Positions 1 to 7,289 of a DNA stretch of 64,000 nucleotides are shown piece by piece. Position 1 is the stretch's first letter, and each line of letters opens with the position of its first letter. The stretch is from Paenibacillus assamensis DSM 18201 (GTDB taxonomy: Bacteria > Bacillota > Bacilli > Paenibacillales > Paenibacillaceae), in the NCBI RefSeq assembly GCF_000422445.1, contig NZ_KE383838.1, positions 186,001 to 250,000 on the forward strand. Reading direction: 5' to 3'. The translations under genes and the position numbers were made by a program. The notes below the pieces were generated by a model that had not been told where the DNA came from, searched no databases, and saw only the letters and a list, made by a program, of their open reading frames with translations.

Positions 1-227
1 TATTCCCTTAACCTTCTCCAAAGTAAGATCGATTACTAAAATTCCGTCTTTTTTCCACGCGATTCTAGTCCAGTGACTACCAGATCAATCTCAAAGAACA
101 AATTTCCATTCGGTCTACATAATTTGTATGTTTTGTTGTTATAAAAGAATGGAACTACTTCATCAAGTTTTGTTGGTTCTGTTTCAAAGAGTTCAATGAA
201 TTCATATTCTTGAGGAAAAGGTACCAT
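1..227 (-). pseudogene. Cassette 14 gene, frameshifted and cut by the window edge
   Basis: This is an unrecognised small protein. The best start is the ATG at 227, preceded by AGGAG; the open frame continues upstream to 272 only by reading into cassette-start sequence. After the segment NLFFEID (near position 90) the open frame ends in a nonsense tail. The adjacent frame continues plausibly as SGSHWTRIAWKKDGILVI and is still open at base 1. One missing base near GATCTGG would explain the switch. I therefore read this as a decayed gene rather than a real 78-residue protein. The function is unknown. It is the cassette furthest from the recombinase that can be seen, next to the most degenerate attC. 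Confidence 0.55.
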
Positions 228-276
228 TATGTTATTTCTCCTGTTCTTTTGATAGTATTTCGGTAATTTCAAATAA

Positions 277-480
277 CGTGCTTGTATTCACGTCGTCCAT
301 ATCCCTTTGATAGCTCTTATCTTAAAGATGTGGATGTTGTCCGCTTGAGTACGCTACTCCACTAAATCATTCCACTCGAACCGCTTCTTTACTTCGTTTT
401 AGACCAAGAGCAGAGACTGAGGTTTGAACACGGATTTATATACGGCAGGTGACTTCTGCGAATCCCCCATGTAGCTCTTT
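277..480 (-). repeat. attC13-like site, degenerate
   Basis: The left half keeps the R' and L' boxes (ATAAC at 273-277, then GTATTCACG). The right half, expected to end in CGTGAATAC-nnn-GTTA, is not recognisable, and only TTAGATG remains near 489. It is the most decayed site of the array. Confidence 0.5.
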
Positions 481-488
481 AATATTTC

Positions 489-986
489 TTAGATGTTCTT
501 TCTTATTGCTTTAGTAAATAGTTTAGGTTTATTTGTTTCAATTGCTCTTATTAGCTCTTCTCCAAATACACTTATCGATTTCTCCCATGGATGCCCTAGA
601 TACCCCCATGAAAAATCCTTCTTTATAAAAAAGTAATAGTCTCCGTTTGGGTATAATGGAATCGGCCACTCATTAAATTCATTTATAGGACTTTCAAAAC
701 GCGGGTTAAACAAATATGATTCATGCTGCCAGTCAAGCGCATATAAATATTCATTTTCTTCAGAGCAAGCAATCATGGCATTTAATATACAATTCTCTAG
801 ATCTAAGTAGAGATACTCAAAATCCTCTCCAAATAAATGTGCAATATCATAAACAATGAAGGGCCCTGGCAGCGTGAAACTTGGCCAATCTTCTTTATGT
901 ATACTAGGTTTAAAATTAAAATTGTTATATATACTTTGCCAAATCTGATTATTTAGTGTTGAATTTATCTCTATCCAGTTCTTCAT
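489..986 (-). CDS. Cassette 13: DUF2716 family protein
   Basis: This 165-residue soluble protein resembles the DUF2716 family of Bacillota. Diagnostic segments are YALDWQHESYLFNP (about residues 82-95), WPIPLYPNGDYYFF (about 107-120) and GYLGHPWEKSISVFGEELI (about 128-146), all in the order and spacing I know for that family. The length is normal for the family, whose biochemical function is not known. It starts at ATG 986 behind AGGTGAT. It sits alone in its cassette. The upstream cassette start (GTTAGCCGA) is clear, but its own downstream attC is degraded, so this cassette may no longer be mobile. Confidence 0.75.
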   Translation of the reverse strand: MKNWIEINSTLNNQIWQSIYNNFNFKPSIHKEDWPSFTLPGPFIVYDIAHLFGEDFEYLYLDLENCILNAMIACSEENEYLYALDWQHESYLFNPRFESPINEFNEWPIPLYPNGDYYFFIKKDFSWGYLGHPWEKSISVFGEELIRAIETNKPKLFTKAIRKNI

Positions 987-1025
987 TGAATCACCTATAA
1001 AAATATTCTCTATTCAGTTGATTTC

Positions 1026-1176
1026 GGCTAACTTTCTCAAATCTACGAACGCTATTAGGCTTAAAGAAGCACTAGCAACTGAGTCGATAGGACTTAGCCT
1101 CACAGGGTTGTGAGCTGCATCAACTTCTCTGCTTACGAATCAAGGCGCAGCCTGCAACCTAGATACGGTGTTATAC
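1026..1176 (-). repeat. attC12-like site, long type
   Basis: R' is GGCTAAC at 1026-1032 and R'' is GTTATAC at 1170-1176. The L boxes ATCTACG and CCTAGATAC are near-complementary. The internal body shares the GGCTTAA...GACTTAGCCTC...GGGTTGTGAGCTG core with the other long sites. Confidence 0.8.
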
Positions 1177-1208
1177 GAAGCACCTGACATCTCTAAGTTT
1201 ACTTTCAC

Positions 1209-1733
1209 TCAATTATTTTTTCTATATATCTTATCCAATGATTTATAATCGTCTTTACTAAAGGTCATCGCTGACATATTATTTAGCCATTTGACATTCG
1301 TTTCAAAAAATCTATTCTGTTCAATCAATTCCTTAGGATTATTCATATCAATTCCGATTCGCAGCCACTTAATTTGGTCATGTATAGTTTCAACTTCAGC
1401 TACAACTAATGTACATGATAAGTCGCAATCATCGGGGCACATCAAAATCGGTAATATCTTCAATTCCTGATTCGCTTCATATACATCTTCTACCAATTTC
1501 GTTTCCTCTTCTAAGCTGATCCAATCTGTAATCATTGGAATTAACCCCAGTAACAATTCATTTGGAAATAAATCATTTAATATAAGATCTAATGGTCTTC
1601 CATCAATTAATATGGTTGGATGATCCTCTTCTATAAATTTACTGGCCATCTCTTCAACCGAAATCTTATTTATAATTTTATTTTTCTCCTCTGACTGCTC
1701 AAATTTTAAAATCCAGGTACTTCGCTTTTTCAC
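1209..1733 (-). CDS. Cassette 12: unknown protein with CPDDC...C cysteine cluster
   Basis: This is an unrecognised protein of about 174 residues. The frame is open up to 1790, but its first 14 or so residues are translated attC sequence (MVPGAASCELWTHP), so I prefer the GTG at 1733, which is preceded by GGAT. The C-terminal half carries ILMCPDDCDLSC followed by VVAEVE and IKWLRIGID. This resembles FICPDCGDLGCG...IIWRDF in the cassette 5 protein, so the two may be distant homologues with a metal-binding knuckle. The cassette lacks a normal start because the attC above it (1747-1825) has lost its R'/L' half. The gene may therefore be locked to its upstream neighbour and expressed by read-through. 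Confidence 0.6.
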   Translation of the reverse strand: MKKRSTWILKFEQSEEKNKIINKISVEEMASKFIEEDHPTILIDGRPLDLILNDLFPNELLLGLIPMITDWISLEEETKLVEDVYEANQELKILPILMCPDDCDLSCTLVVAEVETIHDQIKWLRIGIDMNNPKELIEQNRFFETNVKWLNNMSAMTFSKDDYKSLDKIYRKNN

Positions 1734-1746
1734 AACATCCAACTGA

Positions 1747-1825
1747 ATCGGATGTGTCCATAGCTCACACGAAGCTGCTCCTGGGACCAAGAGCGAATGC
1801 CCGAAGCGGGAATGCTGTGTTAGGT
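1747..1825 (-). repeat. attC11-like site, truncated
   Basis: The right part is typical: CGGATGTGTCC, GGGACC, GCCCGAAGCGGGAATGC and R'' GTTAGGT at 1819-1825. The expected left third with GACGTCGTGAATAC and the R' box is absent and replaced by coding sequence of the next gene. The site should not be able to form the R and L stems. Confidence 0.7.
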
Positions 1826-1846
1826 CATTTGCGAATGAAATACTTA

Positions 1847-2290
1847 CTAAAAGTTTATTGTTCCACTAGGAGTTACTCTAAAAACTTCGTTTTCTATGTC
1901 CATTTCTTCAGTTAATATCACTTCTTTATTCGTTTGTTGTGATATGTCCTTCATGAACTCTATCAGTGAATTCACTGCATCTTCAGTTTGAATCTGCTCT
2001 GGCAAAGTATCAAATTCAATTTGATCCGCTTCGTAAAAATACCCAGATATCGAAATGCCTTTGTAATCTATCGATATGTTAAGAGAATAGTCTTGTCTAA
2101 GTTTCATTAATTGATTAATTGCCCTTTCATAAACTAGTTCTCCGTCTTTGGTGATTTTGTACTGGATTTTATTTTTATCAAAATATTCGAATATTGATTC
2201 CCAATCTAGTTTGCATCCATGCGTAATGTAAATATCTCGAAGACTTCCATCTTCATCAAAATATTCTTTAATCATCTTTTGTATAATCAT
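1847..2290 (-). CDS. Cassette 11: unknown 147-residue protein
   Basis: This is an unrecognised acidic soluble protein. It has an N-terminal part rich in aromatic and charged residues (EYFDEDGSLRDIYITHG) and a middle with alternating beta-type segments (LNISIDYKGISISGYFY). The helical segment DAVNSLIEFMKDIS follows, then a short beta-like tail ending RVTPSGTINF. No signal peptide or membrane segment is seen. ATG 2290 follows GTGAGAT; an in-frame ATG six codons on is an alternative start. The cassette starts with GTTATAGGA, but its R'' is GTTAGGTCA, the clearest mismatch of cassette ends in the array. This suggests that a fusion or deletion has joined cassettes 11 and 12. Confidence 0.6.
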   Translation of the reverse strand: MIIQKMIKEYFDEDGSLRDIYITHGCKLDWESIFEYFDKNKIQYKITKDGELVYERAINQLMKLRQDYSLNISIDYKGISISGYFYEADQIEFDTLPEQIQTEDAVNSLIEFMKDISQQTNKEVILTEEMDIENEVFRVTPSGTINF

Positions 2291-2316
2291 TGTTTATCTC
2301 ACTTTCAGCGCATTTC

Positions 2317-2461
2317 CTATAACGTTCTTGTATTCAACAAACGCCACAGCCTTAGATAGCTCTTATCTTAGGTTGGAGCGTTTGTTGTCAGGCTCCCTTC
2401 CATGACTATACATCTGGACAACCGAGGGTGATAGCCCTGAAACGTGAATGCTATGTTATAG
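2317..2461 (-). repeat. attC10-like site, variant
   Basis: R' is CTATAAC at 2317-2323 and R'' is GTTATAG at 2455-2461. The L boxes are GTATTCA and TGAATGC. The interior differs from the two main families, with CAACAAACGC...GCGTTTGTTG forming its own inner stem. Confidence 0.75.
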
Positions 2462-2499
2462 GACGTTCATGCCATCCTTGAAATTTTTATATGTAATCA

Positions 2500-3024
2500 T
2501 TAATTATGAAACATAATTACAACTCTAAAATTTGACGGGTCTTCTCTATGTACTAGTCTCTCCAGCGCCTTCAAAAATTCTTCTCCACTTGCACGATAAT
2601 CAACAACATCAATGACTAATTCGTTATCCATAGTATAATCCTCATATTCTATCTTTTGATCCCAATTAAACTTGAATAGTTCATCAAACGTAAACCAAGT
2701 ACATACATGAGATTCTCCACCTTCAAACTCTTGTCTTATCTGTTCGGAAACATCATTTGGCAACCCTTTGGGATCACTAATATATGGAATTTTAATGTAA
2801 GTGTTTCTTTGATTAGCCAGTATTGCATGGAGATCATACCCTCCACCCTTATACACCAAATCATTCCAATCTATATACCATAACGACTCTTTTCTTTCAG
2901 GATACAACACTGCATATTCGTTCTTCTTCCAATTATCTATTGAGGTCCAGACTCCATTTTGTTTTAACATATCGTCATTTCGAAAAATCTTCTTCTCGAC
3001 ATAGCATAGCATTGTTGTCCCCAT
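2500..3024 (-). CDS. Cassette 10: unknown 174-residue protein
   Basis: This is an unrecognised soluble protein that starts at ATG 3024 behind AAAAGGAG. The N-terminal half has YVEKKIF, WYIDWNDLVYKGGGYDLHAILANQRN (a segment of about residues 49-74) and IPYISDPKGLPNDVSEQI. The YDLHAILANQRN-type motif recalls small phage and prophage proteins of unknown role that carry a similar LFAILA-x-RN stretch; that resemblance is from memory. The C-terminus is a basic strand ending RVVIMFHN. The cassette ends share GTTAT-n-GGA and, further in, TCATGC, so the unit looks like an intact cassette. Confidence 0.6.
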   Translation of the reverse strand: MGTTMLCYVEKKIFRNDDMLKQNGVWTSIDNWKKNEYAVLYPERKESLWYIDWNDLVYKGGGYDLHAILANQRNTYIKIPYISDPKGLPNDVSEQIRQEFEGGESHVCTWFTFDELFKFNWDQKIEYEDYTMDNELVIDVVDYRASGEEFLKALERLVHREDPSNFRVVIMFHN

Positions 3025-3056
3025 ATTATCTCCTTTTGGTAGATTGCATGATTTTC

Positions 3057-3189
3057 CGATAACATTCTTCTATTTGCGGCGCCCGACATAGCCGGATGTG
3101 TCCACACGCATGTGTCCACAGCAACTACTTCTTCGAATCATCTTCTGAGAGCGAGGGCGAATGCCCGATGCGTGAATACTGTGTTATAG
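3057..3189 (-). repeat. attC9-like site, short type
   Basis: R' is CGATAAC at 3057-3063 and R'' is GTTATAG at 3183-3189. The core CGACATAGCCGGATGTGTCC and GCCCGATGCGTGAATAC are present. The L' box (TATTTGCGG) has drifted from its L'' partner. Confidence 0.75.
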
Positions 3190-3200
3190 AAAGTTGATGA

Positions 3201-3812
3201 CTACTTTGAATCTACAAGCAGCTTCATGTCTCTTGTTGTTATCAATGTCCCTTTTATTTCTCCTACGTTTACCTTTTCTATTATTTCACTATTCACAATC
3301 TCACCAAGTATAAAATACTTTGTCCCTATCTGCGGCAGTACTTTATCGAAGTCTATAAAAGTATATTCCTTTTCATCTTCTGACAAAAAATAAGCTTTAT
3401 AGGCATAACCACGCTTTTTCTCTTCATATTCTATAGCAGTTATTGTTCCTCTGATTTTTATTCCATTATCAGGCTTTATTCCTTTTATCCTCTCAGTTAC
3501 CCAGGCTTCATTTAATTCATCAATACCCTTCTCTTTAACATCCATCATAAATCCCCAATCATTAGATAGAGGGAAATTTTCGTAACTGTCTCTCTTATAA
3601 AACTCTAATGTTTCTGTATTTAAATCCTCTTCGTAATCATCATTATGTTCTGATATGACTCTTATGTATTCTTCCCCACACTGATCTGTATGAAATGCTA
3701 GAAATTTAAAACTTTCAATGATATCAAAATTTCCCCATCCCCAAGCCTGTCTCGAATAAAATCCTCCTTTTCTATTGCATTTATTACACTTAAAATAGTA
3801 GTATGTCGACAT
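3201..3812 (-). CDS. Cassette 9: unknown protein with N-terminal zinc-ribbon-like motif
   Basis: This is a 203-residue protein that starts at ATG 3812 behind GGGGGAACGAAG. Residues 8-46 contain FKCNKCNRKGGF and later FHTDQCG, a C-x2-C...H-x3-C arrangement that probably binds zinc. A basic and aromatic stretch (SRQAWGWGNFDI) lies between them. The second half, from about residue 115, reads like a small beta-barrel (IKIRGTITAIEYEEKKRGYAY, then KYFILGEIVNSE), possibly OB-like. The combination suggests a nucleic-acid or protein-binding role, but I do not recognise the family. The cassette ends agree (GTTATAGGAAATTG against GTTATAGAAAGTTG). Confidence 0.6.
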   Translation of the reverse strand: MSTYYYFKCNKCNRKGGFYSRQAWGWGNFDIIESFKFLAFHTDQCGEEYIRVISEHNDDYEEDLNTETLEFYKRDSYENFPLSNDWGFMMDVKEKGIDELNEAWVTERIKGIKPDNGIKIRGTITAIEYEEKKRGYAYKAYFLSEDEKEYTFIDFDKVLPQIGTKYFILGEIVNSEIIEKVNVGEIKGTLITTRDMKLLVDSK

Positions 3813-3859
3813 CTTCGTTCCCCCAAAGAATCATATGTTTTGTTCATTTCAGCAATTTC

Positions 3860-4021
3860 CTATAACGTTCTTGTATCTACGAACCCGAGAGGCTTAAAGG
3901 AGCGTAAAGCGACCGGGTACGATGGACTTAGCCTCACAGGATTGTGAGCAGAATCCACTTCTCTGCTTACCACATCTCGCGAACCAAGGGCGGAGCCCGC
4001 AGCATAGATACTTTGTTATAT
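3860..4021 (-). repeat. attC8-like site, long type
   Basis: R' is CTATAAC at 3860-3866 and R'' is GTTATAT at 4015-4021. The L boxes are GTATCTACG and CATAGATAC. The full long-type body is present, including CTTAGCCTCACAGG and GAACCAAGGGCGGAGCCCGC. Confidence 0.85.
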
Positions 4022-4068
4022 GATGGACATGTCCACTTCGAACAACATTCAATATTTCTATATGTAAT

Positions 4069-4449
4069 CTAAATTGTTATGTTCTCACTTTCTTTAAGAC
4101 TTAAAAATTCAATATCATTACAATAAAAGTTAATAATTCCGTTCTCGTAATCCTCAACTAAATATTTCATTGGGTGATATCCATGATCCTTTAAATCTCT
4201 AATATTAAATCCACTTATTTGTGTTAGTGCTCCTCCAGATTCAAGCTTAAGACTTTATATATTCGAAAATCTTATAATTATTTCATATGTTTTTGAAACC
4301 TTCTTAATTAAAAAAGTTATATCTAGTATTGATATGTTCTCAAAAAACTTGTCTTGAGTAATATATAAGTGAAAATTCGAAAGCCATTCTATTTGACGGA
4401 TTGTAAAGTTACCAATAAACGGTTCTATGTTTTCTATATTTTTTATCAT
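4069..4449 (-). pseudogene. Cassette 8 gene interrupted by a single nonsense codon
   Basis: From ATG 4449 the frame runs 64 codons to TAA (4255-4257), in the context RFSNI-stop-SLKLESGGAL. The same frame then stays open to TAG at 4069, giving a 126-residue product if the TAA is read through (AAA to TAA would explain it). The second half reads as good protein sequence (SGGALTQISGF, HPMKYLVEDYENG, NFYCNDIEFLSL). The family is not recognised. Its length and style resemble small single-domain immunity-type or orphan proteins. The cassette ends still match perfectly (GTTATATGA...GACATGT at both ends). The cassette structure is therefore intact although the gene is broken. Confidence 0.7.
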
Positions 4450-4489
4450 CTTTAAGAAAACTCCTCAAATATTTAGTAACATGTCTTTC

Positions 4490-4603
4490 ATATAACGTTC
4501 TTGTGTTCACGACGTCCCGTCGGATGTGTCCACAGCAACTACTTCTCCGAATCCTCTTCTGGGACCGTGAGCATATGCCCGATGCGTGAATGCTGTGTTA
4601 TGT
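4490..4603 (-). repeat. attC7-like site, short type
   Basis: R' is ATATAAC at 4490-4496 and R'' is GTTATGT at 4597-4603. The L boxes are GTGTTCACG and CGTGAATGC. The R'' box contains the stop codon of the cassette 7 gene. Confidence 0.85.
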
Positions 4604-5110
4604 GATGGGACTGTCTTCTTTGAGATACTTCAAATTTTCTTTGTAAGCTTCACCTATCAGCTCATCAATCTTCTTTCTCTCATCTATTAGGTTATCAACT
4701 AAACCTAATACTTGAGTCAACATACTATATTTTTTTATGTATCTCCCTAAGAAAAGTATTGTAGGAAAGAAAACTATCGAACAAGCACTAACAATTACAA
4801 CATACATTACATTCTTTTCAATGAAATCAGATTTATCAATAAGTACTAGTTCTTTCATTGCAGTTATTATTACAACTACTATTGCAACTAATGTCGAAAT
4901 CATTGAAGTTACTATTGAACTTAGTTTATAAGTTTCTACTAAAGCTGTAAGTTCTGTTCTCATTACCGTCAATTCTTTAGTACTAAATTTATTAATGTTT
5001 CTCTCAACTACCTGTAAATACTCATTAGATTCCTTAAGGTTTTTCCTCTTCAATTTGGAATAATTCAGTAATTCAAGGTATTTATCTACTTGAGAAGTTC
5101 CCAAACCCAT
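4598..5110 (-). CDS. Cassette 7: two-helix membrane protein
   Basis: This is a 170-residue protein starting at ATG 5110 behind AAAGGAATTAG. The frame is open to 5203, but that extension reads back through attC6 and is rejected. Residues 1-65 are charged and helical, with coiled-coil character. Two membrane segments follow: STLVAIVVVIITAM (about 76-90) and VMYVVIVSACSIVFFPTILF (about 104-124). A charged tail rich in K and E follows them. The topology suggests a small membrane-anchored helical protein; the family is unknown. The stop codon TAA lies inside the R'' box of attC7, so the coding and recombination sequences overlap. The cassette ends match (TTATGTGA...GGACTG). Confidence 0.65.
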   Translation of the reverse strand: MGLGTSQVDKYLELLNYSKLKRKNLKESNEYLQVVERNINKFSTKELTVMRTELTALVETYKLSSIVTSMISTLVAIVVVIITAMKELVLIDKSDFIEKNVMYVVIVSACSIVFFPTILFLGRYIKKYSMLTQVLGLVDNLIDERKKIDELIGEAYKENLKYLKEDSPIT

Positions 5111-5149
5111 CTTTCTAATTCCTTTCAATATAGATTTTTCAGTCCTTTC

Positions 5150-5268
5150 ACATAATGTTCTTGGATTCACGACGTCCGACACATGTCGGATGTGTCCCAG
5201 CAACTACTTCTCCGATTCCTCTTCTGGGACCGAGGGCGTATGCCCGATGCGTGAATACTGTGTTAGCT
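5150..5268 (-). repeat. attC6-like site, short type
   Basis: R' is ACATAAT at 5150-5156, with the usually conserved final C changed to T. R'' is GTTAGCT at 5262-5268. The L boxes are GATTCACG and CGTGAATAC. The inner hairpin is CCGACACATGTCGG. Confidence 0.85.
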
Positions 5269-5282
5269 GATGTCGAACTCTT

Positions 5283-5789
5283 CTATGAATTACCTAAAAC
5301 TATCCCCGCTTCATTCAATGCTTTCATATAAACTTCTCTGTCTATATTCTCTACTTTATTGGACCTAACAAAATCTTCATATCTCTTTAAATCTTCTTTT
5401 GTTATGTTTGAAAATATAGTTAAAATGTCTTCTGTATTGAATATTGAATTTAGTGTTATTACTATTAATTCGAATATATATGGAAAGCGATCTTTTATCT
5501 TTTCTTTATCAACAATGAAATATTCCATAAATTTATCAAATTCATAACATGTATTAAATTCTTTCTCTTGACAAAAGGGAAATCCGCTACCATCATCCCA
5601 TTCCAATAACAATCCTAAAAATGCAATAAGTGAACCCGAGCTAAACTCGGAGTTAGTATCACCAAAGTGTAAGTAATATGGATAATAAAGCTCTTCTGAA
5701 CACCAAATAAAATCAATAATGTCGCCTTCTTCGTTGATCATGTTATATAAGTTAGTTAGTTTTATTTCTAACAAACCATTATTCTTCAC
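5283..5789 (-). CDS. Cassette 6: unknown 168-residue protein
   Basis: This is an unrecognised acidic soluble protein. It starts at GTG 5789, seven bases after AAAGGAG. The N-terminal segment has FIWCSEELYYPYYLHFGD, followed by GSLIAFLGLLLEWDDGSGFPF (about residues 52-72) and the C-terminal helical segment KEDLKRYEDFVRSNKVENID. No signal peptide is seen. The outer ends of the cassette are nearly perfect partners over 18 bases (GTTAGCTGA-nn-TCGAACT), the longest such match in the array, so this cassette looks recently mobile. Confidence 0.6.
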   Translation of the reverse strand: MKNNGLLEIKLTNLYNMINEEGDIIDFIWCSEELYYPYYLHFGDTNSEFSSGSLIAFLGLLLEWDDGSGFPFCQEKEFNTCYEFDKFMEYFIVDKEKIKDRFPYIFELIVITLNSIFNTEDILTIFSNITKEDLKRYEDFVRSNKVENIDREVYMKALNEAGIVLGNS

Positions 5790-5832
5790 ACTCTGTCTCC
5801 TTTAGTGTTTTTATTGAATTCAGTTCGATTTC

Positions 5833-5950
5833 AGCTAACGTTCTTGGATTCACGACGTCCGACAATGTCGGATGTGTCCCAGTAACTACTTCTCCGAATC
5901 TTCTTCTAGGACCGAGGGCGCATGCCCGATGCGTGAATACTTTGTTAGAC
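5833..5950 (-). repeat. attC5-like site, short type
   Basis: R' is AGCTAAC at 5833-5839 and R'' is GTTAGAC at 5944-5950, a perfect GTTRRRY. The L boxes are GATTCACG and CGTGAATAC. The inner hairpins are CCGACAATGTCGG and GGGCGCATGCCC. Confidence 0.88.
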
Positions 5951-5971
5951 GTAGTTGTTACCTTCATATGA

Positions 5972-6394
5972 TTAGCCTTCAAAATATGTACTTGTTTTTT
6001 TTATTTCTTTAATATAGTTACCTACATCAAAACAAAATGGTCCTATATGTGTTAATTTCACACTTTCTCCTAACATAAAATCGCGCCAAATTATTGTTCC
6101 TCCTTGCTTTTCGATTATTACTGAAATATAGCCACATCCAAGATCACCACAGTCTGGACAAATAAAGATTGGATATCTGTTCCCTCCTAATTCACTTAAT
6201 TTCTTTAATAATAATTCATTTGTTTTCTCTAATCGGTATTCTTCCTTTCCACTTCCAATACTAGTAATAAAACCATGTCTCTCAACTAATTTGTATAACG
6301 ACCATCTATCATCAATTATAAAATCAACAAACAAATTCTTATTCGTAATGCACACTTCATTCGTTAATCTTGTTTTTAGATTATTGATTTTCAT
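5972..6394 (-). CDS. Cassette 5: unknown protein with CPDCGDLGCG knuckle
   Basis: This is a 140-residue protein. ATG 6394 is preferred because GGAG lies six bases upstream; an ATG four codons earlier (6406) is possible. The motif FICPDCGDLGCGYISVIIE, at about residues 85-103, looks like a structural metal-binding loop followed by a beta-strand. It is then followed by GGTIIWRDF. The same pattern occurs in the cassette 12 protein (CPDDCDLSC...IKW), so the array may hold two members of one family. The biochemical role is unknown. The cassette begins GTTAGACGC and ends GTTAGACGT, a box seen in no other cassette here, which is strong support for its being one unit. Confidence 0.6.
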   Translation of the reverse strand: MKINNLKTRLTNEVCITNKNLFVDFIIDDRWSLYKLVERHGFITSIGSGKEEYRLEKTNELLLKKLSELGGNRYPIFICPDCGDLGCGYISVIIEKQGGTIIWRDFMLGESVKLTHIGPFCFDVGNYIKEIKKTSTYFEG

Positions 6395-6449
6395 TGCACT
6401 CTCCATTGGTCACTTTCATAATAGCTTTTATCACAACTGCAATATTTGC

Positions 6450-6610
6450 GTCTAACGTTCCCGTATCTACGAACCCGAGAGGCTTAAAGGAGCGTCAGCG
6501 ACTGGGTGCGCAGAACTTAGCCTCGCAGGGTTGTGAGCTGAATACCCTCCTCTGCCTACCTCTTCTTGCGAACCAAGGACGTAGCCCGTAGCGTAGATAC
6601 ATTGTTATAA
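6450..6610 (-). repeat. attC4-like site, long type
   Basis: R' is GTCTAAC at 6450-6456 and R'' is GTTATAA at 6604-6610. The L boxes CGTATCTACG and CGTAGATAC are fully complementary over nine bases. Confidence 0.88.
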
Positions 6611-6639
6611 GATGCTACTGCCTTCGAAGCGATACCATC

Positions 6640-7074
6640 CTACATTCTTCTTTCATTCCACTTTTTTAATTGTTTTTCTATCTCCTTTGAATTAAAAACC
6701 TCTTGGATCTTTCCGATTTGATTTTCATTAACTTCATCTTCTTTTAAAGCACTTACAATTCGACTTTCCAAAGCTAAATATTTTTCTTCTCTATATATTC
6801 TTATGAGTTCAGAGAAATTATGATCCGACCATTCAACTTTGCAAAAGTATAACCATATCACGTGCTCCTTCACACCTGGATGTATATTAAGAATGTCTTT
6901 ATTGTTTGTGATCGTTTCCAGTCCTCTAATATCTAAAAAACTATGTATTCCCATTTGCTCTGATATGTTTATTTCATTAATCAAAGTTTCAATTTCTTTT
7001 ACTTGGTTCTTCATAGCTGCCTGGTTAATTCGTTCAGCAATTTGAATAATATTTTTAATGATTTGTTCCTCCAT
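6640..7074 (-). CDS. Cassette 4: unknown helical 144-residue protein
   Basis: This is an unrecognised protein that is predicted to be almost entirely helical. Segments include EQIIKNIIQIAERINQAA, VKEIETLINEINISEQ and a C-terminal helix rich in K and E ending KKWNERRM. The middle (HVIWLYFCKVEWSDHNFSEL) is aromatic. No membrane segment is seen. The ATG at 7074 has no Shine-Dalgarno sequence in front of it; GGAGG occurs just inside the gene. The start or the mode of translation is therefore uncertain. The cassette ends share GTTATAAGA. Confidence 0.55.
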   Translation of the reverse strand: MEEQIIKNIIQIAERINQAAMKNQVKEIETLINEINISEQMGIHSFLDIRGLETITNNKDILNIHPGVKEHVIWLYFCKVEWSDHNFSELIRIYREEKYLALESRIVSALKEDEVNENQIGKIQEVFNSKEIEKQLKKWNERRM

Positions 7075-7098
7075 AGTTTTATTGTCTGCGGGGATTTC

Positions 7099-7259
7099 TT
7101 ATAACGTTCTTGTATCTACGAACACGAGAGGCTTAAAGGAGCGCCAGCGACTGGGTCCGCAGGACTTAGCCTGGCAGGGTTGTGAGCTGACTCCACTTCT
7201 CTGCTTTACTCATCTTGCGAACCATGGGCAAAGCCCGCAGCGTAGATACGTTGTTATAA
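7099..7259 (-). repeat. attC3-like site, long type
   Basis: R' is TTATAAC at 7099-7105 and R'' is GTTATAA at 7253-7259. The L boxes GTATCTACG and CGTAGATAC are fully complementary. It is very similar in sequence to attC4 and attC1. Confidence 0.88.
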
Positions 7260-7289
7260 GATGTTCCCGCCTTCTTCGAATCTTTTCAA

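Noticed and set aside
5779-5982. Open frame of 67 codons on the minus strand
   Set aside because: It is made almost entirely of attC5 sequence and joins two neighbouring genes. Similar frames arise wherever the palindrome is open, for example the extension of 4598-5110 up to 5203.
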